Source: Sipunculus nudus
Lineage: Eukaryota > Annelida > Sipuncula > Golfingiida > Sipunculidae
Assembly (NCBI GenBank): GCA_026874595.1
Contig: CM049318.1
Span: forward strand, 25,694,956 to 25,758,955
Direction of reading: 5' to 3'
DNA: 64,000 nt
This document shows, piece by piece, positions 32,282-43,874 of the stretch. The notes under the pieces are model-generated. The model saw only the letters and a program-made list of their open reading frames with translations. It was not told the origin of the DNA and made no database searches. The position numbers and the translations under genes were made by a program. Each line of letters begins with the position of its first letter. Positions within the stretch are counted from its first letter, which is position 1.

Positions 32282-32434
32282 GAGTTTGGTCAGCATGGAC
32301 ACAATGGATATGTGGCACATCCTGCGGATTTGGAATTCGTCAGAGAACAAGAAGTTGTTTACCCAGCTCTGCCATTTGTATTGGAGATGTAATTGAAACA
32401 GACGTTTGTGAGAGCCTCTCACCCTGTCCAGATG
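32282..32434 (+). CDS. last visible TSP1 exon, possibly terminal
   Basis: The acceptor is CATTCGTAG, in phase 1. It encodes VWSAWTQWICGTSCGFGIRQ (WxxWxxW, CGTSCGFG), RTRSCLPSSAIC and CESLSPCP. Two endings are possible. A donor G|GTACCG at 32435 keeps phase 1. Alternatively the frame runs on through DGTG to TGA at 32443-32445, with an ATTAAA poly(A)-type signal at about 32552. The second would make this the 3' end of the gene. No further TSP1 or MAM exon was found downstream, which mildly favours a terminal exon, but no membrane anchor is seen. Confidence 0.82.
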
Positions 32435-33656
32435 GTACCGGTTGAGAGTTCTATACCGACCTGGTCGTTCGGTTTACATACTTGCTAATTCGGACACATC
32501 TAAAGACCTGATCTTTAGTTAACATACTAATTGATCCTGACATATTTGCGAAATTAAACACTGTAACTGTTATCCATTTTATACACCGGATGAGACCGAC
32601 TTGCTTCTTATATATGAACTATTCAGTACCTACACGTTACTTATGTAAGGGTTGGTAGCAGGGGTAGCAATGTTGTGGTATTGCCAATATAGACCTTACT
32701 CTTGATTTATCTACATATCCGGAAATTTATAACTTTATCGTCTTGCTTATCTATTTTTAGGGTGACGGAGGCAATATTATATCTGCTTGAAAAAATTTAT
32801 ATTTATATTCATAAATATTCAAAAATATATATACTTGATATTCAATTAATTTAACTATACGCACTACTTCTTACAACGCACTTAAAGTATTGAAACATCG
32901 AAATGAGTAGTCGAGCAGCTTTGGCGTACTAATGCTCTGTTGATGTGTAATATAGTGTGCAGATCTTCAAATTGTCAGTGTTAAACTTAGAAAAGTCCGT
33001 TATAAAATGAAAAGATGCACTCACCTATTAAAAAAACCTCCACACTAACTTTTTTCATACTCAAATAAAATGCACCAAGAAAAAAATGTTTAAGAAACGA
33101 GACTCTCTGAAATTAAAACTACAACACTTCCATCTACCAGCAGGAGGTGCCTGCTGTAAAAATTGATACTATCAATAATGAAAAATCACCATATTTCCCA
33201 GAATCATCACAGAACAAACGTTGGTATAAGGCTGAACTCAACAGTCTAGTACAGGGGAAGACTGCGACTAGCAGAGCTGGACTGGATTCGATAACCATAG
33301 CAGAGTGAACTCAAAAGGTACGCTGACTCTGATAATTACAACAAGGCTAGGCATGGGCAGGCACAGTAGAAATAACACTGCAATGGTGTCGATATTAGAC
33401 AAAAATAGGTACCGCAGGCGGCACAGCAAGGCTTATGACACTAAAATTGAACTAGCCTAGCCAGGTCGGCACAGCTGGTGTCTACCACCACCTTGTCCAG
33501 CAAAACGTAATCGGCCCTTTGGCTTAGTAGCAGCTGTCAGCAGATTTCGGATGGTTCCGGTGGCTCGATGAAAGTTGTCTCAGCAGGCGCAGGCAATGGC
33601 AGAACTGAGCGAACCTAGTTCATATTATATACCGTGCGCTGATTTATATAGTCAAA

Positions 33657-33666
33657 TATATATATG

Positions 33667-33720
<54 letters not shown>
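33657..33720. repeat. (TA)n microsatellite
   Basis: Slightly interrupted TA run of about 60 bp. Confidence 0.95.
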
Positions 33721-33721
<1 letters not shown>

Positions 33722-33804
33722 CTGAACAAATCAAAGCATTTCTTGTACGACAAAGTCACCGATGACTCAGGAAATTTACACATCCCTCTATACTGATCTC
33801 CTTG

Positions 33805-33808
<4 letters not shown>

Positions 33809-33857
<49 letters not shown>
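33809..33857. repeat. (TA)n microsatellite
   Basis: TA run, separated from the previous array by about 90 bp. Confidence 0.95.
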
Positions 33858-33859
<2 letters not shown>

Positions 33860-34889
33860 TAAAATATATACTTATATCCCGGTAAAGACGGGTTAAGGTT
33901 AAGGTTAACATTAACATTCCCTTGGGATAATTGTCAAAGAAAATTCGTCAAAGTCATATTGAAGGTATAGTGTGTTTCTCCCATGTCCATATATATGGAC
34001 ACTGTGAGAGACGTGGCTCAGATGTTCTCTCAACAGGCAAACTTATAAAGCTGACTTACGAAAGAAAGGTCCTGAGCAACTATTTGACGCAAAATTCCAG
34101 CGCGCATACAAAAAATACTGAGGAAAGATTCGGTTATAATCTCAGGCAACATATACGGTATACTAACAAAAAGCGTTGCATACATGGATGATCTATATCA
34201 CCTCTCACACTTAATAACTAGTCCACTGTAACTTATATATCTGAGGGTACATGAGGCCGGCATACCAACTTAACTGGAGCGGTAATGCACACGGTTTTTC
34301 CTAGTTTGATCAGACGGCAACGCCGGCTGCCAGTGTCGTTCTGGGCCGGTGGTCTTCAAAACCTTTGGGAGACGTAGCTGCTACTTACCTGTGTTTTATC
34401 CTTTCGACCCCTAGATTCATACATGGGAGCTTAAGGCATCAATATATGTTGCCAGGACTCCCCGAAATAAGTTTAAATTTTAATGTCACCTTCCGATTAC
34501 GGGAACAAGTAGCCCAAATCACAAGAGAGGCCATGACTAATTAAATTGCATAACAATAATACCCCTCAAAACCGTTGATACCTCGTCTGACCGCTTAAGT
34601 TGCTAATAAAGATATGAAACAGATCGTTATCACATGGATGTGGACGGTAATCAAGGGGTCGGAGAAACAGCAAGCGATACAAGAGGATGCATGATGGTTG
34701 TTAAATATAAATTTTGGATGAATAAATAAGGGATGCTGTAATGATCTAAACTCCGTCAGGTGCTGCCCCCTACAAGACACTATCATAACTAAATAGTTTA
34801 AGGGGTCTTTACGGAATCAAGTTTCAAAATCAACATGGCCGTTGAATGAACACGTGTGTCTCCACACACTGGACTTGATTTTTCGAGTT

Positions 34890-37330
34890 CAAACCCATAT
34901 ACATGGTATCAGAATTGTTTTTTCAAAGGGACAAAACGATGGATATATTACCGCCACCAAAAGAAGTGTCTTTAGGTCATAATATATCGGAAATTTGGCG
35001 ATGCTGGATACAGCAATTCTGTTACTTCATGACTGCCAGCGGCCGAAACACGAAAACGTTTTACAGTGCAGTGCACGAATTTGCTTCATTGTGCAGGAGC
35101 CCAAGAAACTCATAAAACATTTTAGATCCCTTTCTTATCTCAAAATTTGAGGAATGTTGTAATCCTAAGAGAAAGTGAAAACTGTGGAAAGACATACCTT
35201 CTATAACCGAAACCAAAAGCAAGAAAAACATGACCAATTCTTGACCGACCTTAAAATATAGATAAAGAACTGTAAATTTGGATGATTGGAAGAGAGTACC
35301 CTAAAGACAAATTAGTTGAAGGTGTCAGAGAACAGGCCTTGAAAACTAGATTGTTGAGAGAGCCAGTTTTAACTTTACAAAAATTGTGACTTGGCTCAAG
35401 TTGCCGAAGTCTCTAGTCTTCATTTGAAAACCCGAGTGACTCTAAAGCTGAAGACTGTTGGACATAAAACCGCTGTATCGAAACAGGATCAGTCAGCCCC
35501 GACTAGCAAATGTAGTCGATATGGATAAGATTAACACCTAGCAGGACGGCCATGTCCAGCCATAGGCCGGCTATGTCGCTAATGTAACAGGCCAGGTCAT
35601 TCTTCTCAGACCACGGCCAAAAGTACAAGCAGATGTAGAACAATCGTGTTTTGATCAGGACTATAACCATCATGAAAGTAATGAGGATTTGTTTCTTACA
35701 TAGACTCTGTTCATAGTAAATATGCCAAACCATGGATTGTTACTATTCAGATAAACAGTACAATCGCACCAATAAAACATGACACAGGTAGTGATGTAAA
35801 CATTCTGAGTGCCACCAGTCTTTGCCAGTTAAATAAGGAAAGGAAACTTCATGCTTTTAAAGTTCAGCTTACTGCATATGATGGGGCTGATGACTCAGTT
35901 TTTTTTGTAAATCACTGCTGAATGTCAAAGTAAATGAACTGAACCAACTTACCATTTTTGTTATATGTAACGATGATGTTGGACCCATTCCTGGAAGAAA
36001 TGTTGTGAGGACTGTCACCATACTGAAGTATGCAGATGTTGCCAAAGGGCTTGATCGTTTACCTGGAGAGATTTCCATTCAGACACATGATGATGTAAAC
36101 CGCATCGTAGAACCCTGTCGTAAAGTTCCATTTGGCCTTAATAAAAAATTGAAACAGGAACTTGAACGAACTGAAGGCCATGAATGTGATTGTTCATGTA
36201 AATAATCCTACTGCTTGGGTCCATTGGTTAGTGATAGTTAACAAACCCCATGGAAAGATACGATGTACTTAGATAAGCGCAATTTGAACGGAGCTGTTAA
36301 AGAGAACATTTTAAACTTCCTACTAGGAAGGAATTCTTTCAGTGGCAGTAAATAATTCGGCAAGATACTCGTTCCGAATATTGGTAGCCACAAATGGGCG
36401 AGAACAGTTATACCTTTATACGTTCAATACGCCACTCGTAAGATATAGGTAATAGCGCCTTCCGTTTGACATCTCATGTGCAGGTGACATCTTTCTATAG
36501 GAATTGTATGATATTTAAGAGTATTAAGTGGTAGAAAATTCCATGGACGATACCTGTGTGCATGGTGACACAAAGGAGAAACATGATGAAAAGCTACACA
36601 TGTATTTTTTTTTAAATTGCGCGCAAGAAAAGCTTGAAGTTTCACCTGAATAAGTGCAGTTTAGGTGTCCAAGAAATCACCTTCATTGGTAACAGGTACA
36701 CTGACCAAGGTGTAAAACTTGATGAAAAGAAAGTTGAGACCATAACAGAAATGGCCTGCCCAGAAAGCAAGACTACAATACAGAGTTTTCCATGGAATTT
36801 CCTGGCAAGGTTCATTCCAGATTTGCCAATCAACAAGATCCGCCCCTTTGAGACCACTGTTAGATAAAGAGATACAGTGGAAATCGGAGCTTGAACAAGA
36901 ACAGGCTGGATTGATCTGAAAGCTCTTGTTTCTAACTTATCAGTTTTGCAATACTACGATACCAGAAAACCATTGAAAATATTTTCAGAAGCAGGTGTTA
37001 TTGCAGTCGAATTCTACCGTTGTAAATAATTGGTTACCAATGGCCTTGGCTTCAAGAGTATGGTCAAAAAGCTAATGAAGATATGCAAAGGTTGAATAAA
37101 GAGGTTCTCAGTGTCGCTTTTGCTTGTGACAGATTCCATCAATTTGTGTATGGATAGAAATTTGAAATAGAGACTGTTCATAAACCACTGATTCATGAAT
37201 AGTATTCAGTAAGCCTTTACGGGACTGTCCAGCAAGATAACAGAGGAACAGACTTAAATTACAGATGTATGACTTTAACTTAAAGTACACTCCGGCAAGC
37301 TAAGCTGCAACCATACTGATCCTACGGGGA
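34890..37330 (+). pseudogene. decayed Gypsy-type LTR retroelement (gag-pol fragments)
   Basis: Pieces occur in the normal gag-pol order, broken by stops and frameshifts. A gag-like start at 34936 reads LPPPKEVSLGHNISEIWRCW. A retropepsin site DTGSDVNIL is at 35781-35807. The reverse transcriptase N-terminus at about 36054 reads LDRLPGEISIQTHDD, then VPFGLNKKLKQELERTE. Around 36205-36330 there are NPTAWVHWLVIVNKPHGK and remains of the next strand. The RT C-terminal part at 36634-36860 reads LNKCSLGVQEITFIGNRYTD, then GVKLDEKKVETI. RNase H-like remains such as QYYDTRKPLKIFSEAGV lie near 36950-37200. The catalytic YxDD region of RT is not seen in the gap 36330-36620, and no integrase is visible. 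TGGTATCAG at 34902 after ACA could be a primer-binding site following a 5' LTR, but I could not pair LTRs. Not functional. Confidence 0.85.
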
Positions 37331-38316
37331 TGAACTAATTAATGACGACATCATGACAGGTATGAGAGTGGAAATTCCACCAACTCTGAGAAAGGATATT
37401 ACCGACAAAATATTCATGGGACACATGGCAATCGAAAAGTCAACTTTTCATTTTCGTTTTACGTAATTTAATTTCATGTGTGTATGTCCAATGAAATGCC
37501 TTGGTAGAAATTTGGTATTTATTAGCTTGCTATTATTGAATTATAACTGAAGATGCGTGTTTGTCTCTTTATTAACGCCATGTAATTCGTATACAGATGA
37601 GGTGTTCTAAGATATGGGAGAATTAACTTAATAATTATATATTTTGATATCTTAATCCTTACTCTAGATACATGTCAAACATATTCAGTACTAACAAACA
37701 GAATACCAAAAATTAGAATTGACAATCAAACCCTAATACACATGCCATTTGAATACAACCAACTATATCGATTCACAATCATATACATATAACAATACAA
37801 TTATAATTTTATTTTTTTTTATTTACTTATGGGTAAATTAGGTATGCTTAGATTCCTCTATTGAGGTTCTGTCCACGACGCAATCCAGAAAAGGCTTCAT
37901 AGGTTTATTTATTATCTGTGTAACAAAACCTATTTTCATAATTGATATTAATAACTCTACTTATGCACATAACTGAAGACAAACACAAGGACACAGAATG
38001 GTCAGGTCTAACAATGGTTAAACATTTAGAATTATCTTGTTATATTGCTCTCCATGTTGATGTCAATGTAAACAGACTTTTCTACAAATATAATAAATTG
38101 TGAACACATTTTGCTGGCTTAATTCTAGCCATTCAATGGCAAATCAGTTTACCTTACTGAAAATTTGGGCTTCCAATGAATCATAAAACAAACCCCGAAT
38201 GATAGGATTTGAGTACATCTGGATTGGTTCAGACAATATAACTGTAATAAGAACAAAAATAATCTTCCAAATTGTGAAGACCTGTAAGTTACCAAGGTGC
38301 TGCTTCTCCCACAAAA

Positions 38317-38373
<57 letters not shown>

Positions 38374-38486
38374 CTGTGTCTGCCTCCCCTCTCTCCGTCT
38401 TTAATTTTTTTCAGATGATAAATAACAAGTTTGTCCGTTTAAAAAAAATTACCTGGACGTTTATTTTAAAATTTTTATTGATATAG
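37331..38486. other. no gene; one (CT)n array
   Basis: AT-rich, with a (CT)n microsatellite at 38317-38370. A translated frame through the CT run is an artefact. Confidence 0.6.
38317..38370. repeat. (CT)n microsatellite
   Basis: About 25 CT units, preceded by an imperfect CTCTTTCT start. Confidence 0.95.
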
Positions 38487-38599
38487 AAAAATTCGCAGCT
38501 GGGAAAAACCTTGAGTTTTCCTTAGTTTGCCACATTACATTAAATGGTAATGTCGAACATGACCTTGTAATCTATAATGAAAGTGTTGTTCAACATTGA
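38487..38599 (+). other. exon-like open segment, unidentified
   Basis: After TTGATATAG a phase-1 frame reads KFAAGKNLEFSLV, then CHITLNGNVEHDLVIYNES and a TGA at 38597. The alternating polar and hydrophobic pattern suggests beta strands, loosely like a transglutaminase C-terminal or Ig-like sandwich. No matching neighbour exon was found. It could be chance or a relic. Confidence 0.15.
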
Positions 38600-40189
38600 T
38601 GCACATATAAAGGTTGTGTTTTCTGAAGAAAAAATATACCTTTTATATTAAATTTGGTTGATAGATAAACCGACTTAAATAAAAAAACGAATATAAAGTA
38701 CCATGATCAAAATGGGTAAACTCGACGAACATCTTGGTAAGAAAAATGTACCGGTAAGCACAAATACGATGATCCCACATTCAGAAACTATAACATCTGG
38801 CCTAGTCAGCCTGTTTTCCTTCTTTCCCACCAGGCGAAACAGATAGAATGGAAATTTTTAGGCCCTTACAGTCTCCCATGATTAATTCCTAAAATATGGG
38901 CTTTTCACATAAAATGGACAAACTGTACAATTATTTAAGCAATAATACATGCTACGTCATAGGAAAAGACGTAGTACACTGGTCAGAATTTCCTATGCAA
39001 AACCTCTGTATACGTCTAGTTAATCTTACTCAATTTCGCAGAAACATTTGCCCAGCATAAGCTGCACGTTTAAACGGCTGCAAATGGTACTAGCACATCT
39101 CGTCCAGATCACAGATCAACATCAGTTGATACCTAATTTCTACACTTGGACCTGGGCTCTGAGAGATAGCAGCCTATCTATCCTTGAATGATTGTCTGGC
39201 GTCTACAATAAGGAATCGGCTTTGAAATGGCTTTTAAGATGCCTAGATATACCAACGGCACATTTATTGTATGAATTTAATACATAACATCCTCGTTCGG
39301 ACATTATTGACAGGTAAATGCTTATTTTGATCCGTTTGATCAGGTAGAAAATGCTCCCTATTTATAACCATGTATAACCTTGTAAATGTCACATGAGTTA
39401 CACATGTGATGGGACCTATGTGTGCTCAAGATTATGATAACATCATTTTATCAATCCTGGCAGACGTGTACAGGCCTCTTCACCGGGTTATGGTATACGC
39501 ACACACCAGGGTTTACACCAAAAACTGTAAATCATATAAAAATGATCATATAAAAATGTCAGTATTATTCAATACTCCCATGTGGAATGGTAATCCGAAA
39601 AGGGTTTTATTAGGCATACAACGCACATTGTGTTTGATAAGAACAAGTTAAAGAAAAAGACTTAATGTACCTTAAGATGGGAATGTTACTTTTCAAAATA
39701 TGACCCTGCTATATGTGATAAGAAAAGTCAAACACAGGGACTGATCCAGAAATTTGACAACGGCAGGCGCCGATATTTTGATTGACGTCGGGTTGGCGTT
39801 ATGCATGAAAATTCATTGTTTTCTAAATTGTGCATTTTATGCCTTCTTCGTGAGATATATTTTAAATAAAGGAGTCAATTGATATGAATTATAAACTCTA
39901 ACATTCCTCGCACATATAATAAAAAGATTTTGAACCTTTAAAGTGTAGCGTGTTTTAACAACACTCTTTTATAGACTGAGAGTAAAACCAGAATGCCCTT
40001 GAAACAAAGGGAAGCCCTCTACTGCTTAGAGCTACGAATTCCATATCTAATATTCAGAGCACACTGAATTTAGTAAAAACAAAAATCAAGCTAGGTGACA
40101 CCGTTTGAGTTGACAAAAGAGGTCAATATTGTCTTGCAAAGTAAATGACTGTTACACAAGAATCACCATTCATCGGGAGAACATCGATT
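38600..40189. other. no recognised content
   Basis: Unique-looking AT-rich DNA. Nothing supported on either strand. Confidence 0.5.
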
Positions 40190-40327
40190 TTAATTTATCG
40201 ATCTAGTCTGTATATACTCTGCACTAAATCTTCTTCTTTTAAATGTCAGGTAAACGAACCCGGCAATCATTAGAATTATAAAAATAGCTGCAATGAAAAA
40301 GAAAAATCTCTTCAACCATAGATATAT
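40190..40327 (-). pseudogene. Ig-receptor relic: transmembrane and cytoplasmic-tail exon
   Basis: On the minus strand TTTTTGCAG is followed by a phase-0 frame of 45 codons and a TAA (40190-40192). It starts IYLWLKRFF, continues with a hydrophobic span (FFIAAIFIILMIAGFVYL, residues about 10-27), then a stop-transfer basic cluster TFKRRR and a short tail with YIQ. This is the typical last exon of a single-pass type I membrane protein. The exon itself is intact, but the upstream Ig exon carries three disabling changes, so the gene as a whole looks dead. No ITIM or ITAM is visible (the lone YIQT is not I/V/LxYxxL/V). Confidence 0.6.
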
Positions 40328-40786
40328 CTGCAAAAATTAAATAAAAATTAATCTTTTGCGTACAATTATACCTGCCTGGACCGGTAATCATTTTAAAATT
40401 GCTGCTTTGTCATTTTTAATTGTCCACCTTCTTGCCAAAGCTACGAACAAAACGAAAGATTTTCATAATTCAAATAGTAATGTCAAACTTGTTATGCTAT
40501 TTCACCAATAGCCTACCAAAGGCTTTGCAAAAAAATATTTGTAGGATTATCATGAAACACAGTTTGAAATGTTTTCAATTCGCTGACACGCTATTGTCAC
40601 ATGTATATATTCCTTGGAAAAAGTTACATGAAAGTCGCTATAGTTGGCGACCAGTTCTGAACCTGGTAACTGAGAATGCAGTTCTTCTATCTCTACCAGG
40701 GAAAATGTCTACAGTTAAAGTGTAACAGCTGCCGATGAAGTTGGCAATGCTTTCCCGATCCACATACCAGACAGAAATGATGTTAC

Positions 40787-40875
40787 CAATTGCTGTGCTG
40801 ATGAGACTTTGCTGAATGTTCTTGTATTTCCAACTGCGGTAGTTCCGGTTGTATCTATTTCAGGAGCGACATAGT
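40787..40875 (-). pseudogene. Ig-receptor relic: membrane-proximal stalk exon
   Basis: Minus strand, acceptor TTATTTAG and donor G|GTAACA. The exon of 89 nt starts in phase 1 and ends in phase 0, matching both the Ig exon upstream (donor phase 1 at 41175) and the transmembrane exon (phase 0). It encodes a Thr/Ser-rich stalk: DYVAPEIDTTGTTAVGNTRT, then FSKVSSAQQL. Consistent phases across three exons support a real gene structure. Confidence 0.6.
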
Positions 40876-41174
40876 CTAAATAAAAGACCAGATTATGAAT
40901 AAACGCATCATATTGTGCCTTAGCCTTACAGATTATCTTAGAGAAAAGGGATCTGCCTAATTAACAAATTTTGACAAATTTATCTAAAGGTGTATTAAAT
41001 AGATAATATATAGACACTTTAATGAATATATATATAATATCATGCATTTATATTTACATTGTACATTTTCAGTATTTTGATATATACACTTTTATCGTAA
41101 AATATTGCCTTCAGTCCAATCTTTCATGTGAAACTTGAATATCTCTTCATTTCACATTCTTAATTGATCACAAC

Positions 41175-41567
41175 CTTTTCTGGTTACATTCAGCAGGAGC
41201 AAGGCTTTTTATATGTTAAACTTAATTCCGTCTTGCACGATTGAACCACACCCATATATGCCAGAATCATTGTGCAGGGAATTATAGATTCTTATAGTAT
41301 AATCTTCCCTCTTTCAAATATTACTGTCGAACAACCGTCCAGATGAAGACCTGCTATTCTGCTTCCTTAAATGTGTGTCAAAACTAAGACGCACTTCCGG
41401 GGAACGAGGTTTTTCAAAAGTACCATCTTGTGTAAAATTCCGATAAATGTTTCCCTTTGACGGTGCATATTAGATCAGCAGGCCTTCCTTCTTTCATAGA
41501 CCTATTGGTACATATTAGATGGGCCCGGGGCTTGGTACTCCTCATGTCAACGTGAATATATGAAAAG
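41175..41567 (-). pseudogene. Ig-receptor relic: V-type Ig-like domain exon with three lesions
   Basis: Minus-strand pieces read MKEGRPADLICTVKGKH (B strand with cysteine), FYTRWYF (C strand Trp), a middle part RSPEVRLSFD, and YTIRIYNSLHNDSGIYGCGS, the classic F-strand D-S-G-x-Y-x-C of V-type Ig domains. Then comes GIKFNI and a Leu-rich G strand LLLLNVTRK before a weak donor G|GTTGTG. Lesions: an extra base in a T run (A run 41416-41419 on the + strand) shifts the frame after WYF, an in-frame TGA lies at 41314-41316, and a TAA at 41209-41211. The family resembles CD300/pIgR-type receptors. The upstream boundary at 41567 is a guess, and no signal-peptide exon was found. Confidence 0.6.
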
Positions 41568-42294
41568 CTAAATTATGAATTTATAGATGAGAAAATAAAA
41601 GAAAAATATTTTTGACCAAAAGTGCTATTTTCATATTTATTTCTTTTTTTTTGTAAATATTTGCCTGTACCCTGTATGTGTGATATGCTCTAGATAAACC
41701 ACAAACATGAAGAAAGCTTCACTCTATACCCCTTGCTGATCACGTGAATACCCTCCGCAAATCCGGATAAATCCTTGTTATGCATCTGCAAGAAAAACGT
41801 ATCCGCTCTTACCAAGGTATTAATAAATACCTCTATGAAACATAACGTATACAGTGTTTACTCTGCTAACATTGGTGAAATAAAAGAAGGTTCAGAGTCT
41901 GTTTCTTTTGAGCTGTGATGGAAACAGTTTTAAATCTAAATATAGCAATGATAGCAGGTCTGATTAAATGGCTTAACCTAAACAAAAATTAACAAGCTGC
42001 CTAAATTAGGTATGATTATATGAAGTAGAATGTATATAAATAAATATATTCATATATTAATACTCCAAACTGAACACAAATCAAGTCCTTACTTGAGCAT
42101 TTATTTATGAAAAACAGGAAAAAATCAAGAGAATCTTTGAATTCATCCATGAATAGGTTGTTCACTGAATCGGTTCAGCTTCAACTAACATTTGAAATAA
42201 ATAATTTGTTTAAAACCATTGAGAGACATTGCTTCGGAGCCATTTGTGTTTATTTTATACATCATAACTATAGAACACATACAGTATATGATAG

Positions 42295-42295
<1 letters not shown>
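41568..42295. other. no recognised content
   Basis: AT-rich. A signal-peptide exon for the Ig relic would be expected here on the minus strand but I could not identify one. Confidence 0.4.

Positions 42296-42344
<49 letters not shown>
42296..42344. repeat. (TA)n microsatellite
   Basis: TA run ending directly at the tRNA-like sequence. Confidence 0.95.
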
Positions 42345-42345
<1 letters not shown>

Positions 42346-42348
<3 letters not shown>

Positions 42349-42448
42349 CTTCTGTGGCTCAGGTGTAGAGCACAGGACTCACAACCGGGGAGAGCTTGAG
42401 CTCTATCTGAGAGGAGGCTGAGAGATTTTTCGCGGTCGATCCCAACCA
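42346..42448 (+). repeat. tRNA-like sequence with inserted segment
   Basis: GTGGCTCAGGTGTAGAGCAC is A-box-like, GGACTCACAACC resembles an anticodon arm, and GGTCGATCCC is B-box-like. About 45 extra bases lie between the arm and the B box, so it is not a functional tRNA. Probably a SINE fragment or tRNA pseudogene that sits against a (TA)n tract. Confidence 0.45.
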
Positions 42449-43765
42449 AAGGTGAACACTCTGCGGGCTCAAAAGGAAGGCCCTTTACTCACCAACGGAT
42501 GCGCCTTTTTGGTGTTTTTCGGTAGTAAGACCCAGTAATTAGTAAGATTACACACTGGAGGTTTGTGCTTGCCAGAACCCCCCCCCCCCCCCCACCCCGG
42601 GGCTGCTGGGCCAGCAAACCATTCCGCGGGCCACCGCCGGTTGACCGCCTGGGCGAATGCTGGATAAAACCTTGAATATTCGGGATGGGGATGGGCTATG
42701 ATTATTAATGTAGGTTTATACGGGCCAAAATATGGTTGTAGTAAAAGTGAGGAGATGGTAACATTTACCAAAAAGTAATGCCCCGGTCTATTCATGTTAA
42801 TTCGAATATTCCCATTTTCTCTAGAGAATTTCCTGCATGTAATAGTGTTGAACTGGTCAAATTTAAATTCTCTGAAATTTGAGACAGATTCCTCATTGCA
42901 GTTACAATTGAATATGATATTGTACAAATGTACCTGCACCTAGTGTTGTGTTGTATAGCCTGTTCAGCACTGTAGCCCTATACTAGCTGCCAGTGTCACA
43001 TATTACATAACTAAGCCCTAACCAGAGCACCAGCATGGTTACCTGTGACTAATAATAGGCACTGCATTGGCTGCATCTGGCTTTGTCATTAGTTGGATAT
43101 AGATGTACATAGGCTACAAAGCCTGAGGTGTTCTCATGGACATGCTAGTAATAAATGGCTGGTTTAGAGCATTGCTTGGACAAGACAGAATACTACAAAG
43201 AAACCATACTCATTTCATATCTATCTCTGTGTACACTTCTGTGTACACGGCGTGATGGTTTTCAGACATGAGGCAAAATATTAATTCAAACATGGTTATT
43301 TCATGTGCCTCATGTAATAATGGTTCTAAATGGTTATTTGGCTTTCTAGCCACTTGTGTTTTTTTCTTCTCGGCCAGACAGTGTTTCCCGTTAGTGATTG
43401 AAGGAGAGTAAGGGATATTGATAAAGGATATTTGCTTTTTACTTTTTGCAGTGGTGGCACCAGGATTTGAAAAGTGGGTGAAAAGAAGACAAGAGAAAAC
43501 ATTTACATTTTAAATTGGGCTTATTTCTTTGGCGAATTCCTTACATATTTTAATATAAACTGAAGAACAGAAAAAAATATGGCATATTAAGAGAAAATAA
43601 CCCAGCACCATTTTTTACAGGATAACAACATAATTTAGATTTGTTAGTATTTCACATATTTCGTCATATAAGTAAAGACGAAAAAAATCATATTTCATGC
43701 ATTTCACATTTTGCAGGCAGCAACGGGCTATAGAGGAGTGCGGGGAGGGACTGCCTGTTTGGTTG
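42449..43765. other. no gene; poly(C) tract
   Basis: Contains a C14-type run near 42580. A long minus-strand frame (42469-42939) owes its length to the C run and has no family similarity. Confidence 0.5.
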
Positions 43766-43767
43766 TA

Positions 43768-43872
43768 CAGTAAAACCCCGGGCTGCGGACACCCCTCTAG
43801 GACGGATATCCCCCTTTAATAACGGACAAATCGTCCGGTCCCGTGAGTGTCCGCCCCAGATGGGTTTCACTG
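43768..43872. mobile_element. complete 105-bp pogo-like MITE
   Basis: CAGTAAAACCC at the left and GGGTTTCACTG at the right form terminal inverted repeats (one mismatch), and TA flanks both ends (43766-43767, 43873-43874), the expected target duplication for Tc1/mariner-pogo elements. Further in, GCGGACAC pairs with GTGTCCGC. No coding content. Confidence 0.8.
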
Positions 43873-43874
43873 TA

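Larger units (their letters stand above)
32446..34890. other. gene-poor interval with two (TA)n arrays
   Basis: AT-rich sequence with (TA)n at about 33657-33720 and 33809-33857. A frame at 33931-34191 has no recognisable similarity. Nothing else supported. Confidence 0.55.

Noticed and set aside
42469-42939. 156-residue minus-strand frame
   Set aside because: Includes a poly-Gly stretch from a C run and no recognisable domain.
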